From the NCBI GenBank assembly GCA_048976805.1, contig JBHGUR010000079.1, positions 62,001 through 126,000 on the forward strand: a stretch of DNA of 64,000 nucleotides, given 5' to 3'. Below are positions 1 through 9,856 of this stretch, piece by piece. The notes beneath the pieces are model-generated. The model was not told where the DNA came from, did not search any database, and was given only the letters and a program-made list of their open reading frames with translations. Each line of letters begins with the position of its first letter. Position 1 is the stretch's first letter. The DNA is from Ectobacillus sp048976805. Its GTDB lineage: Bacteria; Bacillota; Bacilli; Bacillales; Bacillaceae_G. The translations under genes and the position numbers were made by a program.

Positions 1-110
1 ATACAGAGCTTTGGTTTACGGATGTCTTCTGGCCGGATTTTACTGAAAAGCATTTGTTAGAAGCAATTCTCGATTTTCAGCGAAGAGGCCGCAGATTCGG
101 GGGCGTATAG
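1..110 (+). CDS. uppS: Isoprenyl transferase (undecaprenyl diphosphate synthase), 3' end only
   Basis: The window opens inside a gene whose last 35 codons, in the frame starting at base 3, end at a TAG at 108-110. The residues ELWFTDVFWPDF, then LLEAILDFQRRGRRFGG, are the characteristic C-terminus of cis-prenyltransferases, which condense isopentenyl diphosphate onto farnesyl diphosphate to make the C55 lipid carrier for cell wall polymers. The position directly before cdsA and dxr is the standard Bacillus order and supports the call. The rest of the gene lies outside the window. Confidence 0.93.
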   Translation, partial: TELWFTDVFWPDFTEKHLLEAILDFQRRGRRFGGV

Positions 111-129
111 AAAAAGAGAGGTGTTGTTT

Positions 130-918
130 GTGAAACAGCGAATTATTACAGGGATAATTCTCATTGCGTTATTTGTTCCGATTGTATTGTATGGAGGAGC
201 ACCGTTTACTGTATTGGTATATGCTCTTGCTTCTGTCGGATTGTACGAATTGGTGAGAATGAAAAAACTGCCGGTTATATCAGTGCCGACAGTTTTAACC
301 GCTGTTTTGCTGTGGCTTATTTTAATACCCAGTAAAGCAACTGGGATATTTGAAGCCATTCGATTATCAAAAGTTGAAGTTACTTTTGTAATTGTGTTAT
401 TACTATTATCATATACGGTAATTTCCAAGAATACATTTACTTTTGATGATGCATCGTTTTTGCTTATGTCTACTATATATGTAGCAATGGGGTTTTATTA
501 TTTAAATGAAACGAGGATAGAAGGGCTGATTTATATATTTTATACGCTGCTCGTTATTTGGGCAACGGATACTGGAGCCTATTTTATCGGACGGGCAATC
601 GGCAAGCGCAAGCTTTGGCCGGAAATTAGTCCGAATAAAACGGTAGAAGGGGCTATCGGAGGCATTGTTTGTGCGGTGGTAATCGCCATTATATACAATG
701 CTTTCCAGCCTGTAAGCGATAATGTAGCGGCTTTGATTGGCGTTACTATCGGAGTTTCTGCTTTTGGACAAATTGGCGATTTAGTGGAATCGGCGTTTAA
801 GCGTCATTATGGAGTAAAAGATTCCGGGAAAATTTTGCCGGGACATGGCGGCATTCTTGACCGCTTGGACAGCTTGTTATTTGTGTTGCCGCTTCTGCAT
901 TTTCTGCATTTTATTTAA
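130..918 (+). CDS. cdsA: Phosphatidate cytidylyltransferase (CDP-diglyceride synthase)
   Basis: Makes CDP-diacylglycerol from phosphatidic acid and CTP at the membrane, the precursor for PgsA (also in this window) and other phospholipid enzymes. The 262-residue protein is almost entirely hydrophobic helices. It carries the family signature near the C-terminus (KRHYGVKDSGKILPGHGG, about residues 224-241, followed by LDRLDS). The GTG at 130 is preferred over GTG 121 or TTG 124: the site GAGAGGTG (116-123) is then 6 nt upstream, and the protein begins MKQRIITG as in related CdsA proteins. It follows uppS by 19 nt and precedes dxr by 21 nt, so all three are probably cotranscribed. Confidence 0.95.
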   Translation: MKQRIITGIILIALFVPIVLYGGAPFTVLVYALASVGLYELVRMKKLPVISVPTVLTAVLLWLILIPSKATGIFEAIRLSKVEVTFVIVLLLLSYTVISKNTFTFDDASFLLMSTIYVAMGFYYLNETRIEGLIYIFYTLLVIWATDTGAYFIGRAIGKRKLWPEISPNKTVEGAIGGIVCAVVIAIIYNAFQPVSDNVAALIGVTIGVSAFGQIGDLVESAFKRHYGVKDSGKILPGHGGILDRLDSLLFVLPLLHFLHFI

Positions 919-939
919 GTCGGGCTAGGGGTTGGAGCA

Positions 940-2082
940 ATGAAAAAAATCAGTTTATTAGGGGCGAGCGGATCAATCGGAACGCAAACATTGGATGTGA
1001 TCAAATTACATCCTGAACAATTTCAATTAGTGGCGTTTTCGGTTGGAAAAAACGTTGATTTTGCTGCTAAAGTGATTCAGGAGTTTGCGCCGAAGCTTGT
1101 ATCGGTGCAGCAGAAAGAAGATGCCGAACGTTTACAGGCTATATGTGGAAATACAAAGGTCGTATACGGGGATGAGGGCCTTCTTGCTGTGGCTCTTTAT
1201 GAAGAAGCGCAAGTGCTGGTAAATGCAGTGGTTGGAAGTGTTGGTCTAGTTCCGACATTGCAGGCGATTGAAGCAAAGAAAACGATAGCTATTGCCAATA
1301 AAGAAACGTTGGTTACAGCAGGCCACCTTGTGACAGAAGCTGCCAAAAAGCATGGCGTGTCTCTGTTGCCGGTGGACAGCGAACATTCGGCAATTTTTCA
1401 ATGCTTAAATGGAGAAAATAAACAGCGTATTTCCAGGCTTATTTTGACCGCTTCAGGGGGGAGCTTCCGCGATAAAACACGCGAAGAGCTTGCAAATGTT
1501 ACGGTTGAGGATGCATTAAAGCACCCGAACTGGTCAATGGGTTCGAAAATTACGATTGATTCTGCTACAATGATGAATAAAGGTTTAGAAGTAATTGAAG
1601 CATATTGGCTTTTTCAAACCCCTTATGAATGCATTGAGGTTTTATTGCATAAAGAAAGCATTATTCATTCTATGGTTGAGTTTGCAGACCGCAGTGTCAT
1701 CGCGCAGTTAGGCACACCGGACATGCGTGTGCCAATCCAATATGCTTTAACGTATCCGGATCGCTTGGCGCTCCCTGCAGCAAAGCAGCTGCAACTTTGG
1801 GAGATTGGTACGTTGCACTTTCAAAAAATGGATTTTGACCGTTTCCGCTGTTTAGGATTTGCTTTTGAAGCAGGCAAGCGGGGCGGCAGCTTGCCAACGG
1901 TGATGAATGCGGCGAATGAAGCTGCAGTTGCTGCATTTTTGCAGAGAAAAATCGGTTTTTTAGCTATTGAAGAGCTGATTGAAAAAGCGATGAACCATCA
2001 TGTCGTTGTTGAAAATCCAAGCCTAGAAGAAATTCGGGAGATTGACCAGGCAACGAGACGATTTGTGATGGAACAAATTTAG
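940..2082 (+). CDS. dxr: 1-deoxy-D-xylulose 5-phosphate reductoisomerase
   Basis: Second enzyme of the MEP isoprenoid pathway, converting DXP to MEP with NADPH. The 380-residue protein is full length for the family. It has an N-terminal NADPH loop (GASGSIG, residues 8-14), the ANKETLVTAG motif, the metal and substrate region VDSEHSAIFQCL, and the C-terminal stretch GGSLPTVMNAANE. The ATG at 940 follows a GGAG-containing site. It sits between the CDP-diacylglycerol and RseP genes as in other Bacillus genomes. There, isoprenoid precursor supply is coupled to UppS, which is upstream. Confidence 0.97.
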   Translation: MKKISLLGASGSIGTQTLDVIKLHPEQFQLVAFSVGKNVDFAAKVIQEFAPKLVSVQQKEDAERLQAICGNTKVVYGDEGLLAVALYEEAQVLVNAVVGSVGLVPTLQAIEAKKTIAIANKETLVTAGHLVTEAAKKHGVSLLPVDSEHSAIFQCLNGENKQRISRLILTASGGSFRDKTREELANVTVEDALKHPNWSMGSKITIDSATMMNKGLEVIEAYWLFQTPYECIEVLLHKESIIHSMVEFADRSVIAQLGTPDMRVPIQYALTYPDRLALPAAKQLQLWEIGTLHFQKMDFDRFRCLGFAFEAGKRGGSLPTVMNAANEAAVAAFLQRKIGFLAIEELIEKAMNHHVVVENPSLEEIREIDQATRRFVMEQI

Positions 2083-2099
2083 TAAAGGTGGTTATAGAG

Positions 2100-3356
2100 T
2101 TGAACACAGCGATTGCCTTTATTCTCATTTTTGGGGCGCTTGTATTTTTCCATGAACTGGGGCACTTGTATTTTGCAAAGCGCGCGGGAATTCTTTGCCG
2201 GGAATTTGCCATCGGATTTGGGCCGAAGATTTTTTCCTTCGTGAAAAACGAAACAGTGTACACAATCCGCTTGCTTCCTCTAGGCGGCTATGTTCGTATG
2301 GCGGGAGAAGACCCGGAAACGATTGAATTAAAGCCGGGAACGAAAGCGGCATTAGTGCTGAATGAGAAGGAAGAGGTTGTGAAAATTGTATTAGATAACC
2401 GCGACAAATATCCGGATGCAAGAGCATTAGAAATAGAACATGCTGATTTGGAGCATGAGCTAACTATTTCCGGCTATGAAGAGTATGAGGATTCCTTGCA
2501 AACGTTTCGGGTGAGTGAAAAGGCTTATTACGTTACAGGCGGGGAAGAAATACAAATTGCACCATACCATCGCCAATTTGTCTCAAAAACTTTATGGCAA
2601 CGTGCTCTTACCATCTTTGCGGGGCCTGCGATGAATTTTGTATTGGCGTTTGTGCTGTTTGTTATTATCGGCCTTGTGCAAGGGATTCCGGTTGATAAGC
2701 CGATTGTCGGACAGCTGGTGCCAGAAGGAGCCGGGCAGAAATACGGACTGCAGCAAGGGGATGTAATCCGTTCCATTAACGGAATCCCGACAAATACTTG
2801 GCAGGATGTGACGAGTATTATCCGCAAAAACCCTGAAAAGGAAATTGTAATGAAGATTGAGCGAAATAACGAGGAGATGACAATCCCGGTAACGCCAGAT
2901 GCCCAGAAAGAAGGAAATGAGGAAGTAGGAAGGCTCGGAATGTATTCTCCTGTTGAAAAATCGCTGTTAGGCTCGGTACAATTGGGATTCGAGCAAACGT
3001 ATAAGTGGACAAAACTCGTATTTGTTTCATTAGTGCAGCTTATTACAGGGCAGTTCTCGATTGATGCTCTTTCCGGTCCGGTCGGCATTTACAATCTGAC
3101 AGGTGAGGTCGCTAAATCGGGAGTTATTAACCTTCTTGGTTTAACTGCTGCACTCAGCATTAATCTGGGACTATTTAATTTGCTTCCGATTCCGGCGCTT
3201 GACGGTGGAAGATTAACATTTTTTCTCGTGGAAGCGTTGCGCGGCAAGCCAATTGACCGCCAAAAGGAAGGTCTTGTCCATTTTGTCGGCTTTGCGCTGC
3301 TTATGCTTTTAATGCTCGTTGTTACGTGGAATGACATTAAAAAATTTTTCCTATAA
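2100..3356 (+). CDS. rseP: Site-2 intramembrane zinc protease RseP/RasP
   Basis: Intramembrane metalloprotease that cleaves membrane-anchored substrates such as anti-sigma factors and leftover signal peptides. The 418-residue protein has the zinc motif HELGH at 18-22 in the first membrane segment and a PDZ domain around 205-270 (GQKYGLQQGDVIRSING). The second active-site segment is near the C-terminus, NLLPIPALDGG with Asp368. The TTG at 2100 is chosen over GTG 2088 because AAAGGTGG (2084-2091) is 8 nt upstream of it, while the GTG lies inside the binding site itself. A strong hairpin terminator follows. Confidence 0.95.
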   Translation: MNTAIAFILIFGALVFFHELGHLYFAKRAGILCREFAIGFGPKIFSFVKNETVYTIRLLPLGGYVRMAGEDPETIELKPGTKAALVLNEKEEVVKIVLDNRDKYPDARALEIEHADLEHELTISGYEEYEDSLQTFRVSEKAYYVTGGEEIQIAPYHRQFVSKTLWQRALTIFAGPAMNFVLAFVLFVIIGLVQGIPVDKPIVGQLVPEGAGQKYGLQQGDVIRSINGIPTNTWQDVTSIIRKNPEKEIVMKIERNNEEMTIPVTPDAQKEGNEEVGRLGMYSPVEKSLLGSVQLGFEQTYKWTKLVFVSLVQLITGQFSIDALSGPVGIYNLTGEVAKSGVINLLGLTAALSINLGLFNLLPIPALDGGRLTFFLVEALRGKPIDRQKEGLVHFVGFALLMLLMLVVTWNDIKKFFL

Positions 3357-3367
3357 GATAAAAAAAT

Positions 3368-3411
3368 ACAGGGAGATGTCTACCTTTTACAGTCTGCTCC
3401 CTGTGTTTTTT
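3368..3411 (+). terminator. Rho-independent terminator after rseP
   Basis: ACAGGGAG (3368-3375) pairs with CTCCCTGT (3397-3404), closing a 21-nt loop and followed by a run of six T. It ends the uppS-cdsA-dxr-rseP unit. Confidence 0.8.
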
Positions 3412-3483
3412 CTGCTTTTCGCACATAATCCAGGAAGCAGACAAATCGAGCAGGAATAATCGCTATGATATAAGCAAATCTAT

Positions 3484-3501
3484 CTTGTTTATTTAAACAA
3501 G
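3484..3501. repeat. Inverted repeat in the proS leader
   Basis: CTTGTTTA (3484-3491) and TAAACAAG (3494-3501) form a perfect 8-bp inverted repeat around TT, about 90 nt before the proS start. There is no T-box signature in this leader. It may be a weak hairpin or a protein site; function unknown. Confidence 0.45.
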
Positions 3502-3592
3502 AAGGGCGCTTTCCGTGTAGCTAACTTATTTCATTAATAGTAGCGTGAAAAGCCTGCTAATAAAGTTTTATTTCATAAAGAGGTGCGAGGAT

Positions 3593-5293
3593 ATGAGACA
3601 AAGTATAATGTATAGTCCTACTCTACGCGAAATTCCATCTGACGCAGAGGTGAGAAGCCATCAGCTTCTATTGCGCGCAGGTTTTATGCGCCAGAATGCA
3701 TCGGGCGTATACAGCTTTTTGCCGATGGGACTGAAAGTATTGCAAAAGGTAGAAGCGATTATTCGTGAAGAAATGGAAAATGCCGGGGCGATGGAGCTGC
3801 TGCTTCCCGCTTTGCAGCCGGCGGAATTATGGCAAGAATCCGGCCGTTGGTATTCTTACGGGCCAGAGTTAATGCGGATGAAGGATCGCCACGACCGCGA
3901 GTTTGCGCTTGGGGCAACACATGAAGAGGTGATTACAGCTTTAGTTCGGGATGAAGTGAAATCCTACAAAAAGCTGCCTGTAACACTTTATCAAATCCAA
4001 ACAAAGTTTCGTGATGAAAAACGCCCTCGTTTTGGTTTGCTGCGCGGAAGGGAATTTTTAATGAAAGATGCGTATTCCTTCCATGCAACAAAAGAAAGCC
4101 TTGATGAGGTGTATGATCGTTTATTCCAAGCGTATTCTAATATATTCCGCCGCTGCGGATTAAATTTCCGGGCTGTTATTGCAGACTCCGGAGCGATGGG
4201 CGGCAAGGATACGCATGAATTTATGGTGTTATCTGATATTGGTGAGGATACAATTGCGTACTCTGATACGTCCGATTATGCAGCGAACATCGAAATGGCT
4301 CCGGTTGTTGCCACATATGAAAAAAGCAATGAGCCGGCAAAAGAATTGGAAAAGGTGGCTACACCGAACCAAAAATCAATTGAAGAAGTTTCAAGCTTTT
4401 TAAACATAAGTGCCGAAAGCTGCATTAAGTCGATGGTCTTTAAGGTAGATGACAAGTTTGTGCTTGTGCTTGTCCGAGGGGATCATGAAGTAAATGATGT
4501 GAAGGTGAAGAATTTATACGGCGCTTCTGTCGTAGAACTCGCTTCTCAAGAAGAAGTTAAGCAGCTCATGAATTGCGAAATCGGCTCTCTTGGGCCAATT
4601 GGCGTAAATGGTGATGTGGAAGTGATTGCTGACCATGCGGTTGCGGCTATTGTAAATGGCTGCTGCGGAGCGAATGAGGCAGGATACCACTACATTCATG
4701 TCAATCCGGAGCGCGATTTTAATGTAAACAGGTTTGCTGATTTGCGCTTTATTCAAGAGGGAGACGCTTCTCCGGATGGAAATGGCACAATCCGCTTTGC
4801 ACGGGGCATTGAAGTCGGCCATGTATTTAAGCTCGGCACGCGTTACAGTGAAGCGATGAATGCAACATTTTTAGACGAAAACGGCAAAATGCAGCCGATG
4901 ATTATGGGCTGCTACGGAATCGGAGTGTCCCGGACTGTTGCCGCTATCGCAGAGCAGTACAATGATGAAAACGGCTTAAAATGGCCGGTTGCGGTTGCGC
5001 CGTTTCATGTACATGTTATTCCGGTAAACATGAAGACCGATATTCAAAAAGAAAAAGCAGAAGAAATTTACAGCATGTTAAAGCAACAAAGCCTTGATGT
5101 ATTGTTAGATGACCGCCAAGAGCGCGCGGGCGTGAAATTTGCCGATGCCGACTTATTTGGCATTCCTGTACGCGTTACAGTTGGAAAGAAGGCAGAAGAA
5201 GGCATTGTAGAAGTAAAGCTTCGTGAAACGAATGAATCGATAGAAATCAAGGTTGAAGAGCTTTCCAATTACATCTCTAATATTTTAAAATAA
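3593..5293 (+). CDS. proS: Prolyl-tRNA synthetase
   Basis: Charges tRNA-Pro. The 566-residue protein is of the bacterial type with an insertion editing domain (about residues 230-400) between class II motifs 2 and 3. Motif 2 (FRDEKRPRFGLLRGREFLMK, about 138-157) and motif 3 (GCYGIGVSRTVAAIAEQ) are both intact. A C-terminal anticodon-binding domain follows. The ATG at 3593 (MRQSIMYSPTLREIP) is preferred over the upstream in-frame GTG at 3545, since AGAGGTGCGAGG lies just before the ATG and matches the family start. It has its own leader after the rseP terminator. Confidence 0.96.
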   Translation: MRQSIMYSPTLREIPSDAEVRSHQLLLRAGFMRQNASGVYSFLPMGLKVLQKVEAIIREEMENAGAMELLLPALQPAELWQESGRWYSYGPELMRMKDRHDREFALGATHEEVITALVRDEVKSYKKLPVTLYQIQTKFRDEKRPRFGLLRGREFLMKDAYSFHATKESLDEVYDRLFQAYSNIFRRCGLNFRAVIADSGAMGGKDTHEFMVLSDIGEDTIAYSDTSDYAANIEMAPVVATYEKSNEPAKELEKVATPNQKSIEEVSSFLNISAESCIKSMVFKVDDKFVLVLVRGDHEVNDVKVKNLYGASVVELASQEEVKQLMNCEIGSLGPIGVNGDVEVIADHAVAAIVNGCCGANEAGYHYIHVNPERDFNVNRFADLRFIQEGDASPDGNGTIRFARGIEVGHVFKLGTRYSEAMNATFLDENGKMQPMIMGCYGIGVSRTVAAIAEQYNDENGLKWPVAVAPFHVHVIPVNMKTDIQKEKAEEIYSMLKQQSLDVLLDDRQERAGVKFADADLFGIPVRVTVGKKAEEGIVEVKLRETNESIEIKVEELSNYISNILK

Positions 5294-5329
5294 GAGAAAA
5301 GGTACCCCAAAAAAGGGTACCTTCTCTTA
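5291..5329 (+). terminator. Stable hairpin between proS and polC
   Basis: TAAGAGAAAAGGTACCC (5291-5307) pairs with GGGTACCTTCTCTTA (5315-5329), with a two-base bulge. The stem starts 1 nt before the end of proS. No T-run follows on the + strand, so it may be a weak terminator or an mRNA-end stabiliser rather than a full stop before polC. Confidence 0.6.
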
Positions 5330-5352
5330 CTGTTAAGGAAGGAGGAGAATAC

Positions 5353-8300
5353 GTGGCGCCATTTACAAAAGAGCAACAGGAGCGTTTTCATATTTTGCTT
5401 GAGCAGCTTCAGCTTCCGGAAGTTTTCGTATCGGATTATTTCCAGGGCGGAGCGCTGCAAAAGCTGCTTGTAGACAAGCAAAACAAAAGCTGGCGCTTCT
5501 ATTTTGCGTTGCCAAGCCGGTTGCCTGTCAATGTATACGAACTGCTGGAAAGGCAGATTATAAAGTCTTTTTCCCATATCGCTGACGTATCCTTTGTATT
5601 GGATGTAGAAGATAAGAAATATACCGAGGAGGAAGTTCAGGCATATTGGCCGCTTTGCACAAACAAAGTCCCGTTTTCGCCAATGTTTATGTATTTAAAA
5701 GGACAGACCCCACAAGTAAATGGAGTCAAATTTATTTTAACTGTTAAAAATGAGCTAGAATCGGCAGCGATCAAAAAAAACATGGCGAAATCTATTATAG
5801 ATCAATACGAGGCATTTGGCTTCCCGCGTTTTCAGGTAGATACGGCCGTAATAGAAAATGAAGCCGAGATTCGAAAGTTTAGAGAGCAAAAAGAGCAAGA
5901 AGACCGTGAAAAAGTGATACAAGCGATGGAAGAAGTAGCGAAGAAAGAACAGGAAGAAACCGTTGATAACCAGCCGCTCGTTATCGGCTATTTGATTAAG
6001 GGAGACGAGGAAATCACGCTTCTTCGCGATATTCAAGAGGAGGAAAAACGAAAAACGGTTCAAGGCTACGTATTTGATGTCGAAACGAAGGAACTTCGCA
6101 GCGGCCGTACGCTTTTAACTTTTAAAATTACAGACTATACAGATTCAATTATGGTAAAAATGTTCTCTCGCGATAAAGAGGACATCCCGGCATTCCAAAA
6201 AATCAAAAAAGGGATGTGGGTCAAAGCGCGCGGCTCCTTCCAAATTGATACGTTTGTCCGCGATTTAATTATGATGGCCAATGATGTGAATGAAATTAAG
6301 GCGCCGTCTAGAAATGACAGCGCCCCGGAAGGAGAAAAGCGGGTAGAGCTTCATCTTCATACACCGATGAGCCAAATGGATGCTGTTACCCCGGTGTCCA
6401 AGCTAATTGCCCAGGCGAAAAAGTGGGGACACGAAGCAATTGCCGTGACGGACCATGCAGTTGCGCAATCCTTCCCAGAAGCGTATTCTGCTGGGAAAAA
6501 GAACGGCATTAAAGTAATTTACGGCGTAGAAGCAAATCTCGTTAATGATGGGGTGCCGATTGCATATAACGAAGCGCACCGGCTTCTTGCAGACGAAACG
6601 TATGTAGTGTTTGATGTAGAGACGACAGGCCTTTCTGCTGTATACGACACGATTATTGAACTGGCGGCTGTAAAAATTCGAAATGGTGAAATTATAGACC
6701 GGTTTGAACGCTTTGCCAATCCGCACCATCCACTGTCCGCAACAACGATTGAACTTACAGGCATTACGGATGATATGGTAAAAGATGCGCCGGATGTAGA
6801 TGTTGTACTAAGGGAGTTTGCCGAGTGGATGGGCGACTGCACGCTCGTTGCGCATAATGCGACGTTTGATATGGGTTTTATCAATGTCGGATTTAAGAAG
6901 TACGGTTTAGAAAAGCCAACGAATCCGGTTATCGACACGCTAGAGCTTGCGCGGTTTTTATTGCCGGACATGAAAAACCATAGACTGAATACGCTGTGTA
7001 AAAAGTTCGATATTGAGCTCGTGCAGCACCACCGGGCCATTTATGATGCTGAAGCGACCGGGTATTTGCTGGCAAAAATGCTAAAGGACACGATTGCAAG
7101 AGGAATTGAGTACCATGACCAGTTAAATGACAGCATGGGGCAAGGCGATTCCTATAAACGGGGCCGCCCAAGCCATGTAACGCTTCTGGCAACGTCTGAT
7201 GAGGGGCTGAAAAACTTATATAAGCTTGTTTCATTGTCCCATATTCAATATTACTACCGTGTGCCGCGCATTCCGCGTTCTGTATTGAAAAAATATAGGG
7301 AAGGCATTTTAGTCGGCACCGCTTGCGACAAAGGCGAAGTGTTTGAGGCGATGATGCAAAAGTCGCCGGAGGAAGTGGAAGAGCTTGCCCAATTTTATGA
7401 TTATATTGAAGTGATGCCGCCATCTATTTTAAAGCATTTAATTGAATTGGAGCTCGTACAAAATGAGGGGCAGCTAAAAACAATCATTACCAATCTTGTA
7501 AATCTAGGTAAAACGTTAAATAAGCCGGTAGTCGCGACTGGAAATGTGCACTATTTAAATCCTGAGGACGCGATTTATCGAAAAATTTTAATTAGCTCCC
7601 AAGGCGGGGCGAACCCGTTAAACCGCCACCAGCTTCCGCCTGTCTATTTCCGGACGACGAATGAAATGCTAGAGGAATTCGCTTTTTTAGGCGAGGAAAC
7701 GGCAAAAGAAATTGTCGTCACAAATACGCAGCAAATCGCGGCCATGGTTGGCGAAGTAAAGCCGGTAAAGGACGACTTATATACGCCGCGCATTGAAGGC
7801 GCTGATGAGGAAACACGCGAAATGAGTTATGCCCGTGCGCGGAGTATATACGGCGATCCGCTTCCGGAAATCGTTGAAGCCCGCTTGGAGAAAGAGCTAA
7901 AGAGCATTATCGGCCACGGATTTGCCGTTATTTATTTAATTTCCCACAAGCTTGTAAAAAAATCGCTTGATGACGGCTATCTTGTCGGTTCGCGCGGATC
8001 GGTCGGCTCTTCCTTCGTGGCGACAATGATGGAAATTACCGAGGTAAATCCGCTGCCGCCGCATTATATATGCCCGAACTGCAAGCATTCCCATTTCTTT
8101 AATGACGGTTCCGTCGGCTCCGGCTTCGATTTGCCGGATAAGGATTGTCCAAACTGCGGAACAAAATACAAAAAGGACGGGCATGATATTCCGTTCGAGA
8201 CGTTCCTTGGATTTAAAGGCGACAAGGTACCGGACATCGATCTCAACTTCTCCGGGGAGTATCAGCCGCGCGCCCACAACTATACGAAAGTGCTGTTTGG

Positions 8301-9651
8301 GGAAGACAACGTATACCGTGCCGGTACAATTGGTACCGTTGCGGACAAAACTGCATTCGGGTATGTAAAAGGCTATGCCAACGACCACAACTTAACGATT
8401 CGCAATGCGGAAATCGAGCGCCTCGCAATGGGTTGCACGGGCGTTAAGCGAACGACTGGACAGCACCCGGGCGGAATTATCGTAGTGCCGGATTATATGG
8501 ACGTATTTGATTTTACACCAATTCAATATCCAGCGGATGATACGTCAGCGGAATGGAGAACGACGCACTTTGACTTTCATTCTATCCATGATAACTTACT
8601 AAAACTTGATATACTCGGACACGATGATCCGACCGTCATCCGCATGTTGCAGGATCTAAGCGGCATTGATCCGAAGACGATTCCGACCGATGATCCGGAA
8701 GTCATGAAAATTTTCTCAGGGACCGAATCTCTCGGTGTAACCGAGGAACAAATCCAATGTAAGACAGGTACGCTTGGCATTCCAGAGTTTGGAACGAAAT
8801 TTGTTCGCCAAATGCTAGAGGAAACAAAACCGACGACGTTCTCAGAGCTTGTCCAAATTTCAGGGCTTTCCCACGGAACGGATGTATGGCTTGGCAACGC
8901 CAATGAACTCATTTACAGCGGAACGTGTACGCTAAGCGAAGTAATCGGCTGCCGTGACGATATTATGGTTTATTTGATTTATCAAGGACTTGAGCCGTCT
9001 TTGGCGTTTAAAATTATGGAGTCGGTTCGTAAAGGGAAAGGCGTGCCGCCGGAATGGGAAGAGGAAATGCGCAAAAATAACGTTCCGGAATGGTATATTG
9101 ATTCTTGTAAGAAGATAAAATATATGTTTCCTAAGGCGCATGCGGCTGCTTATGTTCTGATGGCCGTCCGGATTGCATATTTCAAAGTGCATTTTCCGCT
9201 CTTATATTATGCGGCATATTTCACGGTACGCGCTGATGACTTTGACCTTGATGCGATGATTAAAGGATCTGCGGCAATACGGGCCAGAATTGAAGAAATC
9301 ATGCAAAAAGGATTAGATGCTTCGCCAAAGGAAAAGAGTTTATTGACGGTGCTTGAAATGGCACTTGAAATGTGTGAACGCGGATTCTCCTTTAAAAAGG
9401 TTGATTTGTACAAATCCAGCGCTACAGATTTCTTGATTGACGGCACATCTCTCGTTCCGCCATTTAATGCGATTGACGGTTTGGGAACGAATGCTGCCTT
9501 AAATATCGTCAAAGCAAGAGAGGAAGGAGAATTTCTTTCCAAAGAAGATTTACAGCAGCGTGCGAAAATTTCTAAATCGGTAATCGCATATTTAGAAAGC
9601 CAAGGGTGCTTAGAATCGTTGCCGGATCAAAATCAGCTGTCATTGTTCTAA
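5353..9651 (+). CDS. polC: DNA polymerase III alpha subunit, PolC type
   Basis: Main replicative polymerase of low-GC Gram-positives, with built-in proofreading. The 1432-residue protein has these parts in order: N-terminal region; OB-fold around 235-300; PHP domain beginning VELHLHTPMS (His334, His336); DEDD 3'-5' exonuclease, inserted in the PHP domain, with Asp421 and Glu423 in VFDVETTG; zinc-binding Cys pairs (CPNCKHSHFF and CPNCGTKYK). The polymerase core has PDIDLNF (Asp961, Asp963). GTG 5353 follows an excellent AAGGAAGGAGGAG site. It lies downstream of proS as in other Bacillus genomes. Length agrees with the roughly 1437 residues of B. subtilis PolC. Confidence 0.98.
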   Translation: MAPFTKEQQERFHILLEQLQLPEVFVSDYFQGGALQKLLVDKQNKSWRFYFALPSRLPVNVYELLERQIIKSFSHIADVSFVLDVEDKKYTEEEVQAYWPLCTNKVPFSPMFMYLKGQTPQVNGVKFILTVKNELESAAIKKNMAKSIIDQYEAFGFPRFQVDTAVIENEAEIRKFREQKEQEDREKVIQAMEEVAKKEQEETVDNQPLVIGYLIKGDEEITLLRDIQEEEKRKTVQGYVFDVETKELRSGRTLLTFKITDYTDSIMVKMFSRDKEDIPAFQKIKKGMWVKARGSFQIDTFVRDLIMMANDVNEIKAPSRNDSAPEGEKRVELHLHTPMSQMDAVTPVSKLIAQAKKWGHEAIAVTDHAVAQSFPEAYSAGKKNGIKVIYGVEANLVNDGVPIAYNEAHRLLADETYVVFDVETTGLSAVYDTIIELAAVKIRNGEIIDRFERFANPHHPLSATTIELTGITDDMVKDAPDVDVVLREFAEWMGDCTLVAHNATFDMGFINVGFKKYGLEKPTNPVIDTLELARFLLPDMKNHRLNTLCKKFDIELVQHHRAIYDAEATGYLLAKMLKDTIARGIEYHDQLNDSMGQGDSYKRGRPSHVTLLATSDEGLKNLYKLVSLSHIQYYYRVPRIPRSVLKKYREGILVGTACDKGEVFEAMMQKSPEEVEELAQFYDYIEVMPPSILKHLIELELVQNEGQLKTIITNLVNLGKTLNKPVVATGNVHYLNPEDAIYRKILISSQGGANPLNRHQLPPVYFRTTNEMLEEFAFLGEETAKEIVVTNTQQIAAMVGEVKPVKDDLYTPRIEGADEETREMSYARARSIYGDPLPEIVEARLEKELKSIIGHGFAVIYLISHKLVKKSLDDGYLVGSRGSVGSSFVATMMEITEVNPLPPHYICPNCKHSHFFNDGSVGSGFDLPDKDCPNCGTKYKKDGHDIPFETFLGFKGDKVPDIDLNFSGEYQPRAHNYTKVLFGEDNVYRAGTIGTVADKTAFGYVKGYANDHNLTIRNAEIERLAMGCTGVKRTTGQHPGGIIVVPDYMDVFDFTPIQYPADDTSAEWRTTHFDFHSIHDNLLKLDILGHDDPTVIRMLQDLSGIDPKTIPTDDPEVMKIFSGTESLGVTEEQIQCKTGTLGIPEFGTKFVRQMLEETKPTTFSELVQISGLSHGTDVWLGNANELIYSGTCTLSEVIGCRDDIMVYLIYQGLEPSLAFKIMESVRKGKGVPPEWEEEMRKNNVPEWYIDSCKKIKYMFPKAHAAAYVLMAVRIAYFKVHFPLLYYAAYFTVRADDFDLDAMIKGSAAIRARIEEIMQKGLDASPKEKSLLTVLEMALEMCERGFSFKKVDLYKSSATDFLIDGTSLVPPFNAIDGLGTNAALNIVKAREEGEFLSKEDLQQRAKISKSVIAYLESQGCLESLPDQNQLSLF

Positions 9652-9663
9652 ATGAGAAACTCT

Positions 9664-9692
9664 TTGCAAAATATAGTAATATATGTTATAGT
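9664..9692 (+). promoter_or_regulatory. Sigma-A promoter for the rimP-nusA-infB operon
   Basis: TTGCAA (9664-9669), 17-nt spacer, TATAGT (9687-9692). Transcription would start near 9699, giving a leader of about 215 nt before rimP that contains two hairpins. Confidence 0.7.
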
Positions 9693-9729
9693 AATAACCG
9701 TGTTATCCGTGTCACGTATATTCTGCTAA

Positions 9730-9755
9730 AAAGAGTGGGGAAACCCACTCTTTCG
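9730..9755 (+). terminator. Hairpin in the rimP leader (polC terminator or attenuator)
   Basis: AAAGAGTGGG (9730-9739) pairs perfectly with CCCACTCTTT (9744-9753) around a GAAA tetraloop. The T-run is short. It lies just downstream of the proposed promoter, so it would be transcribed by both polC read-through and the new start. Confidence 0.65.
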
Positions 9756-9856
9756 TATTACTATCTCTTAAAAGGGCAAGGGCTGTTGGCTCGTTTGATA
9801 TACATAATTTGCTATAAGTTTTACTGTTTGAATTTGGCAATACTAAAACAGACATT

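Noticed and set aside
2528..3088. 186-codon reverse-strand ORF inside rseP
   Set aside because: It lies wholly within the conserved RseP coding region and encodes no recognisable protein.
3412..3592. T-box riboswitch for proS
   Set aside because: The leader has no T-box sequence (GGTGG-type) and no specifier stem or terminator in the right place; only a small palindrome is seen.
6519..7423. Overlapping reverse-strand ORFs inside polC
   Set aside because: They run antisense to the exonuclease domain of PolC; no start context and no protein-like composition.
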